Positions 57,601 to 64,000 of a stretch of 64,000 nt of DNA are shown piece after piece. Source of the DNA: Branchiostoma floridae (Eukaryota; Chordata; Leptocardii; Amphioxiformes; Branchiostomatidae); NCBI RefSeq assembly GCF_000003815.2, contig NC_049984.1:3920695-3984694 (forward strand). Reading direction: 5' to 3'. A model generated the notes under the pieces. The model did no database searches, was not told the origin of the DNA, and saw nothing but the letters and a program-made list of their open reading frames with translations. The translations under genes were made by a program, and so were the position numbers. The first letter of the stretch is position 1. Each line of letters starts with the position of its first letter.

Positions 57601-58975
57601 ATGGTTATTAGTGTGATTTGTCATACAAGGACATGGAATACCCACCCACACATACAAATATACTATCTAGCACCAATGAAATTGGATTCCCAAAGTCTAC
57701 ATGTATTCAACCTGTTCTAGCCTTGTACTGCGGGTACATAGTAGTTCAATGATCGACGGATCAATGCGGCAGCGGATTAACACTGTCGGAGTCTGGCGCC
57801 TGGGTCGGAAGTCGTAAGCGATGATATTTACGTGGTCAAATTCCTCTCTCCATAACTTTTGTTCGAACGTGATGCCGTTGTGGTGGTTAGCTGTTGCCTT
57901 GACACAGTGACGTTAATAAGGTCCCGGATGTGGGGATTTGAGACCACCGGCAAAATAGCAACTACGGTGGACCAGAGTAGAAATGGAAAGCAAAAAAGGG
58001 GCATGATATATTCTTACTCAAATAAAAACTATGAACATTTAAGCACTTCCGTATAGTGCGTTTGCAGCAGTTACCAAAGTCACAGATTCCGTCTGCCCGT
58101 CGACAGCAGGGAACATTTTTGTAGTGTTGACCTGCTCTCCTGTGTCTTTCAATTCTCTGAACTGAACTCGCGTTAATAATAATAGTTTTATTAATCATAG
58201 CATTTAATTACTTTGTGTGTTATTAGAATCTCTGTGTATTCTACATTGGGCTATCTGAGGGTGTCGCCGCATGTTAGTGCATTTTTTTTTTCTTTTTGTA
58301 AACAACGAGATTGACGGGTATAGTGTAAGCGGGCTTGATGTTGTCCTGACACAGCCATCCCTTGTATGTTAGAAAATAAAACTTGTGCTTTGTAACACAT
58401 TTCCCAATGCAGAAAAGGTATAAACGCCTATATCAAGATTGTGAATTCCATTTTGGCTGAATTTGTTGTATCATTTTAAAGTATGCTGTATTAGATGGAA
58501 AGTGTTTTATTTTTAATGTTTTGTTCATAATTATCTAAGAACTCTTGGTCAGTGCTCCTAATCTTTGTGCTATAAAAAATTCCTCAACTGATTCTGGATT
58601 GATGCCAAGATTTACAAGGGTTTTGTAAAATTCAGCACCCTTTGGATTGTGTATTCTCACAGCCAGGACATTGGCAGTATTCCCATGTTCAGTGCTACTT
58701 GTGTCCTTTCACAGTAACTCCGTATACCCGACAGTGCTTGCACGTATGTTATCGCTGGTCCATTCCGCTCATTGCTCGGGTGCTTGGAAGAATGAGTCTA
58801 CGTCTTCACTCAGATTTTTTACTTTCTCCAGAGCCTTCTCATGCTTCACTAATGGTAATCCATGTTATGGGGGCTTAGCAGTGTTACAGAAAAAGTGTTT
58901 ACACAGGTTTAACACTGTACTGGCTACAACTTAATATGAATTTGTACAGCTGCACATAAATTCTAAATCTATAAG
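57601..58975. other. No gene seen
   Basis: AT-rich, short chance ORFs only. Confidence 0.45.
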
Positions 58976-59800
58976 TCCCTCCAGTTTCTCACGAGGTACT
59001 GGCCGCCGCCCTGCTCACTGTTGTCTTCTGGAGTCCCCTCGCTGCACTGCTGTCTGTCCCATGAGGTAAAACTTTTCGGCAAGACATCTCTTCGCATATA
59101 GGTGCGATGTTGTACATCGCGCACGGGTGGACGTCTTAACCTTCCCGTTTTTAATTGTGACTGTATACTCGCTACATGTGAGCTACAACAAGAAAGGAGT
59201 ACAGTAACTCACATGTTCCCTTGCAACATGGCAGCAATTTCCACACAGGTTACTGGCTGTCTTCTTGAAGTAGGATGCACACCGACATGTCTGACATTCC
59301 GGATCTCTTGACTGAGACATCTTTCAACCTGCCAAACTGGGCGAGGTTGTCCGAAATAACCCTACTGTCCTTGGCAGCTACTGGCACTGGGTCATCACTG
59401 ATGAAGGGACATCATTTTGTTGTTGACCATGAACAAAAAAGACCTTCCAGCGGCGCCGGACGACTCGGCCGCTACTTCCTAACTTCCTTGTCTTAACGCC
59501 ATGTTGTAACAAGTACGCAATGGCAGACATTCTCGGTTCTCCACCCCGAAGGATGACAGATACTGCAACGCAGATAGACCTGTGCATATGAATCATGGCC
59601 CTGATTACAGGATGGTGTGTAGAAGTGGTGCCCGTGTCTTCAACTCTGATTCCATGGCTGTTTGCAGCTCGGCAAGCGTATCGGCTGTAAGCAGCTTCTC
59701 TTTCTCCTCCGTAGTAGCTAGCGCTGTCTGCAGCTCCTCTCTCTGTCGTGTACCGCCTGTCTCCATATTCTGTACATACACAAACTTAAAGCATGTCACT
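58976..59800 (-). pseudogene. Exons of a DUF6589-type transposon gene, N-terminal part
   Basis: From high to low: 59800-59640 reads TRQREELQTALATTEEKEKL and LAELQTAMESELKTRAPLLH; 59600-59450 reads SICVAVSVILRGGEPRMSAI then AYLLQHGVKTRK; 59310-59220 reads DPECQTCRCASYFKKTASNL plus CGNCCHV (Cys-rich) before a TGTGAGT-like donor; 59060-58976 reads QQCSEGTPEDNSEQGGG. In DUF6589 genes the segment ending ...NxRxSxxAYxxxxxLQHG comes before the main domain, which fits the second block. Frames shift between pieces. Confidence 0.4.
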
Positions 59801-60199
59801 GAATTATAAAAATATCTACTGACTGCTACAACTGACTCATGATTTATGATAGATTTGATGATTTTATTTATTTATTTCATAAATTGATAAACAATCAATT
59901 AGTAACAAAGACTTTTTCACAACCGTCTCTTCATTTTTTTACACAAACAATTCGGTGACCACCATTGTATAAACTAATGTTGACGCATTACAGTAGTCTT
60001 ACACCGTAATGCAGCCATTGTACAAAATGGTGTTTACACATTAAAATATTGTATCAGAAACTAGAAATACAGTGCCTCCCAGTATTTCAGTTAGGATAGC
60101 ATCTTATCCATATTCAGTTTTGGTTTTGGTTTCTATACATACCAGGAAAAGATCTGTACTCAATGCCTGGTTGAAAATCCAAGACATTGGCCTGTTGAT

Positions 60200-60668
60200 A
60201 TTGAACAGCACCAACTTCCTTGCCTTACACCTAGGTCTCTGTCAACATAATGGAGCAATTTCTGCATCTCCTCAATTGAGTGTGCAGATTTTGTCCCAAA
60301 TGCTTCAGGAAAGCCTTAAGCAAATTGTTCATGAATTCTAAGTTTAGGTCTATGGGCTCATTCTCACTTAGTGTTCACAAACCCGTTCCATACAAGAGTG
60401 TTCCAGGCTTCTTGGCAGCAAGGCTTTTGCTTCTTGCTAAGAAAAGGAGGGTGCCAATGGCACGATTTGTGTGCCTACGACACCTGTAGAAGAGAAGGAC
60501 CATCTTCAAGCACCGTGACAGCCTCCCTCCATCCCCTTCCCTTGTGGCATTATGTATGTTGTTTATGAGCAGTGACATTCCTAGCTTACTAATGTGGTAG
60601 TTTTGAACGTTGTCTTCCCTCCAGTGCGTGGATGGTAAACTCTCCGTCTCAACTGACGATGAGCTCAT
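60200..60668 (-). pseudogene. DUF6589 C-terminal fragment
   Basis: STHWREDNVQNYHISKLGMS, then NNIHNATREGDGGRLSRCLK and MVLLFYRCRRHTNRAIGTLL, with FMNNLLKAFLKHLGQN near 60280. This is the order of the late DUF6589 region (EGDGxRxxRCWKxLLLxFK..xTxYAxEAxxLL ... LNxxLKxxLxxLGxN). A stop before 60374 breaks the frame. Its N-terminal exons would lie to the right, where the YqaJ-like exon is found. Confidence 0.55.
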
Positions 60669-60784
60669 GCATGTGTTACTGTAGGCTTAGACCGCACATA
60701 CACTGTTACATCATTCGACTCGGCACTAAAATTCAGGAGGTTTCTGTAGTGACAAACATTCACCCCGACCAATCGAATGGGGAC

Positions 60785-60935
60785 ATCCATCGCGAATGTG
60801 GACACTCCTCTAGAAAAGAGGACACTCCTCGACGTTCAAGGGGACGCTCCTCTTGGAAAGGGGATGTGCCTCCCTTTATTAGGGGACGCTCCTCCTGAAA
60901 TGGTATGGTTACCGGGGAAAGGGGACGTCCCTCGG
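60785..60935. repeat. Degenerate GGGGACGCTCCTC repeat
   Basis: GGACACTCCTC / GGGGACGCTCCTC / GGGGACGTCCCTC recur about six times at 20-40 bp spacing, together with GGAAAGGGGA. Short ORFs here (to 88 codons) are by-products of the repeat. Confidence 0.7.
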
Positions 60936-61261
60936 ATACCTCTGCCGGCCCGTGGAATCGGCCGTTAACCCGACAAATTGCTTTCTAGCAACATCCAAAA
61001 CTTTAACCCCACCAGTGCTCTCGACAAACGTCTCAGCTCGCAAGGTAAGAATAGTTTTTGATTAAAAATTGAGGCATGTTGGAAATAAAGCCGCCCGCGC
61101 GGCAGACCATCACATCTCTTCAGTGTTTTAATGGCGGCGTATTGCACGTCCGGCAAGCACAACATCGAGTTTTAGCCGAAATATTCGCGTGCTTGTCGAG
61201 TTTTAAGGCCTCCCTCCCTAACACACGTACATGGGAGAAGTTTCTAACACGATGTTAGTCG

Positions 61262-61556
61262 CCGTTATCTGTTATGGTTGTGTGCTTGATTCTCTACTGC
61301 TGCCATCACAGGGGATTGGATATGACTGGACATTGTGTGTGTGGCACCATCAGGACTATCCACTATGTGAGTCCCATCACCTATGTTGACCACCTTGCAC
61401 CCCACCTCCCGGAATTCCCAGTTGGGAAACAATGCATGCAAGAACTTGCCACAAAACGTTGCCACAGCATTTGGTTCATGCTCGACACCCTTCTTCATTG
61501 CCTCTTTGGCATTGTCTGAAGGCTCAGGAAGAGGTGTTCCGGCCTTCTTGCTCTGA
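61262..61556 (-). pseudogene. YqaJ-like (PD-(D/E)XK) nuclease exon
   Basis: After an acceptor-like CCTATCAG the minus-strand frame reads SKKAGTPLPEPSDNAKEAMK, GVEHEPNAVATFCGKFL, FPNWEFREVGCKVVN and HIVDSPDGATHT, and runs to a stop at about 61265. The GxxxExxA...(V/L)xSPDG layout is that of YqaJ/lambda-exonuclease-type nucleases found in many lancelet and cnidarian multicopy genes. The downstream E-x-K part is not seen, so the exon is partial or the gene truncated. Confidence 0.5.
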
Positions 61557-61599
61557 TAGGACTACCATGACTGCATTTAGCCCTTCTTTGGTGACACAG

Positions 61600-62098
61600 C
61601 CAGCGTTTTCCGCACTTCGTTTCTTTTTGACAAGTGCGACTTCAATATCAAGTGTCTTCCGACGTGAGTAGTTGTAAACACAATAGCATTGAAATAACCC
61701 ATAAGTGGGTGTTGTTCCTACTAGATGAATATTTTTCCGGTGGTTTACATGTGCAGCGCATATTACAACTTGATACCACTGTACGTCGACTTGATGTCCC
61801 TTGATACGGTGTAGGTAAACACAACGAATATACGTTACCCTGCTTATAAGGTGAACCAATGTTAGATTCGGAGTCAGTGCTTACTTTTCTTTGTACATCA
61901 ATATTCCTCTGATCAGCTCCGTACTTTAGGTGCCATGCTTAACCTTGTGAAAAGGCCATTTGGATTTGTTTATATGGATTACAACTCCCACATTAGAACA
62001 AAAAAACAGACAGACACTATTAAGAATCACTGATTTTCCAGTAAAGCCACAGAGTGATTCAAACTGTATGATACTGGAACGTTGAAGAAGCTTGTTTA
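61600..62098. other. No gene seen
   Basis: Unique sequence up to the TTA at 62096-62098 that flanks the MITE. Confidence 0.5.
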
Positions 62099-62976
62099 GG
62101 CCATACCAATTTAATTTGTTGGTTCTCGGAATCGCCGCTTCTATTTTTCCCAATTTAAAAAAAAAAAAAAATCCATGAGGTTATTTGCATGTTCATGAGA
62201 ACTCATTTGCATGTTCGTGAGAGTTACATGGTCCCTTTACCTACAAGTTGCTGGACAAACTTCGGCTCAGTTAAACAAAACTTCTGAAACAAGTACTGGA
62301 CATGCAAAAACAACTATCACCTGCTTATGTTTTCCTTTGTGTTGTAAATCATCGAAAACCACCAATAGATCGTGAAATTTGTGCTGAAAATTGACGATTC
62401 GGCAAACCAAAATGGCCGCCATGTAGCCAGTCACAAGTATGTAAATGAGATGCAATTTCATGCAAATGAGCACGCCTCTAGCGTTTATTGCTTAAACTGC
62501 AGCTTTCACAAAGAGAACAATGAATCAGATGTTTCAGGCACTCTTATTTTTTTGGGTGAAATGAAGTCATTTTCTTGTTGTTGTTGCTAACATACATTAG
62601 ACATTATACTATGCTGAAAAAGTTTTTCAACCTTTTAAAAAGTTTTTTAATGTTGTTAATGATTTACTATGATGATTTATTACAACTGTTAAGCTTTATT
62701 ACTGTGTGTACTTCTGTAATACTGCACATTATTTTGCATTTGTATTGTTGAAATCAAATATAAAATGTATGCTTACATGCAAATTTTTCATGTAATTGTA
62801 ACTGGATAAGTATTCTGCCACACATATACCATGGTTTCAGGTCTGGAATTACCAACCTGAAACTCTGGACCTGAATCCAGACTTGTTGCAGTTTTTTTTT
62901 TTTTTTTTTTTTCGCCCTGTCGCTCCAACTTTTTTCTGAAAAAATCCGAGAACCAACAAATTAAATTGGTATGGCC
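62099..62976 (+). mobile_element. 878-bp Harbinger-type MITE, copy 2
   Basis: Same orientation as copy 1 at 4821-5700, same 32-bp inverted repeats, flanked by TTA at 62096-62098 and 62977-62979. By eye the copies differ at roughly a dozen positions plus homopolymer lengths, about 98-99% identity. No gene is interrupted that I can see. Confidence 0.92.
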
Positions 62977-62979
62977 TTA

Positions 62980-63486
62980 CAAGTAAATTATAGTGTTTTT
63001 CCCCAACGGAACCGACCCTAGGGAGCGGACCAAAGCTAACAAAACTGGACTCCAACCTATGTTTTCACCGTCATAAATAACATTAGCTTCTTCTACGTTC
63101 CAACACTACACAACAACTGTGACAGTATGATAAGTAATAGTCAGTAATGTACCCATGTCAATGTGCGCGGGGCAGGGGGTACTGTACAGTACACAGATGC
63201 CTACAGTGGAATTTCACCTACTAAAAGTACATACCATATGGACAAGTGGCCTCGTGGGTATCAATCTCACTGGGGGGCATTAGGTGTGCAGCACTGTGAC
63301 TGCAAGCAACCAATGGTGGTCCATTGTAGTTCTATAAATGCGATATCAAAAAATGTTTTCAGCAAAACTGGCATTAGCATATAACGAAGTTTTCATATAA
63401 TATATTGTTAATGTTACAACCAAGTTCATTTGATTGATTAATCAACCAAAAAACATGCCAGATATCTGTAAATGTTACTGACGTAC
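62980..63486. other. No confident gene
   Basis: A plus-strand frame at 63163-63384 (HMDKWPRGYQSHWG ... QHCDCKQPMVVHCSS) is protein-like but has no recognised domain. The second CHHC finger expected for GTSF1 was looked for on the minus strand and not found. Confidence 0.35.
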
Positions 63487-63613
63487 CCTCCTGCACTTCA
63501 GGATGTGCCTGATGAAACGTTCACCCTTGACGATGTGATTCCTATCATATGGGCACTCAACCATTTGGCCTGGGCCGGAAATGAACCTAACCGCATTTGT
63601 CGCCATTGCTTGC
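63487..63613 (-). CDS. CHHC zinc-finger exon, GTSF1/U11-48K type
   Basis: The exon lies between acceptor CCTACAG and donor AGG|GTACGT. From ATG 63606 it encodes 40 residues including VECPYDRNHIVKGERFIRH then ILKCRR. Spacing Cys-x5-His-x9-His-x3-Cys matches the CHHC finger of GTSF1, U11-48K and TRM13. GTSF1 binds RNA and supports Piwi-guided silencing in the germline; U11-48K reads the minor-intron 5' splice site. CPYDxNH resembles GTSF1 most. Only one finger is seen; the next exon would be to the left and is not identified. It could also be the N-terminal exon of a transposon gene that has taken up a CHHC finger. Confidence 0.65.
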
Positions 63614-63619
63614 CTGTAG

Positions 63620-64000
63620 GTATAAACGGATGGTAGCATCACAAATGTGCAAATACAAATAAATCTGAAGACTTTGAAGAGGTCTGATAGATTAGTCAAG
63701 TAAAACTTCCAAACTCAAACATGTTCGCCTTTGATATTCCGGAAGTACACCCTTCTGCACTTCTGCTATGTTTATCGCATCGAGACCAGCCTCCCTAGCA
63801 ATCCCGATGTTAAAACAAACATGTATATTTCAACTATGGAATTTACAAAAAATACGGGCATCACGAAGCAGACACACACAAAAAAGGAAAAGAGAGTGAC
63901 TTGCAAGCCACGCAAAAAACGTACTTATAGCGTCAAGTTTGACGGTCTTCGTGATTTTGAGGTCAAGGGATTAGGTATGTAGGTAGGTACTTATTGAAAT
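63620..64000. other. Window edge; open plus-strand frame 63731-63982
   Basis: The frame ends in a lysine/arginine-rich stretch (KKEKRVTCKPRKKRTYSVKF) and stops near the edge. No family recognised and no splice support. Confidence 0.3.

Noticed and set aside
62980-63480. Second CHHC finger of GTSF1
   Set aside because: No C-x5-H-x9-H-x3-C pattern found on the minus strand in this stretch.

Overview
This is eukaryotic genomic DNA from an invertebrate deuterostome, most likely a lancelet (Branchiostoma). The reasons are spliced genes with clear GT..AG introns, an LRR-Ig receptor, a protein with the P2X7 'ballast' domain, a CHHC zinc finger of the GTSF1 type, and a dense, very varied load of old transposons. 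The genus call is an inference from memory; no database was used. A 100-N assembly gap lies at 47133-47232.

Layout. 0-3.3 kb: a 42-bp minisatellite, a foldback element with a 10-bp target duplication, and a 58-bp duplication. 3.36-6.32 kb: an LRR-Ig transmembrane receptor gene cut in its coding exon by an 880-bp Harbinger-type MITE. 7.5-23.5 kb (+): a graveyard of L1/Tx1-like and other LINEs, a tRNA-derived SINE, an SGNH hydrolase, a DIRS/Ngaro recombinase, a SCAN-like gag, a Tigger transposase, a RecQ-like helicase fragment, and a 24-bp coding minisatellite. 24-35.5 kb: sparse, with a 203-bp MITE, pieces of unclassified transposases and a 350-bp dispersed repeat. 35.9-46.6 kb: two multi-exon genes arranged tail to tail, a four-exon P2X7-ballast gene (+) and a 13-exon Kolobok-like transposase gene (-). 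47-61.6 kb (mostly -): Harbinger transposase pieces, a Myb/SANT-like exon, coiled-coil exons, a C48 protease relic, DUF6589-like pieces and a YqaJ-like nuclease exon. 62.1-63.0 kb: a second, nearly identical copy of the 880-bp MITE. 63.5 kb: a CHHC zinc-finger exon.

The most notable structure is the convergent pair at 35.9-46.6 kb. Both genes keep reading frame across every proposed splice junction, apart from one frameshift in the transposase gene. They may be host genes or the two genes of one large transposon. Second is the receptor gene: its frame is continuous if the MITE and one TTA are removed, and the insertion also places GT and AG dinucleotides where in-frame splicing could remove the element.

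Splice sites, frames and family names were read by eye. Exon limits are good to a few bases where a GT or AG is named and approximate elsewhere.
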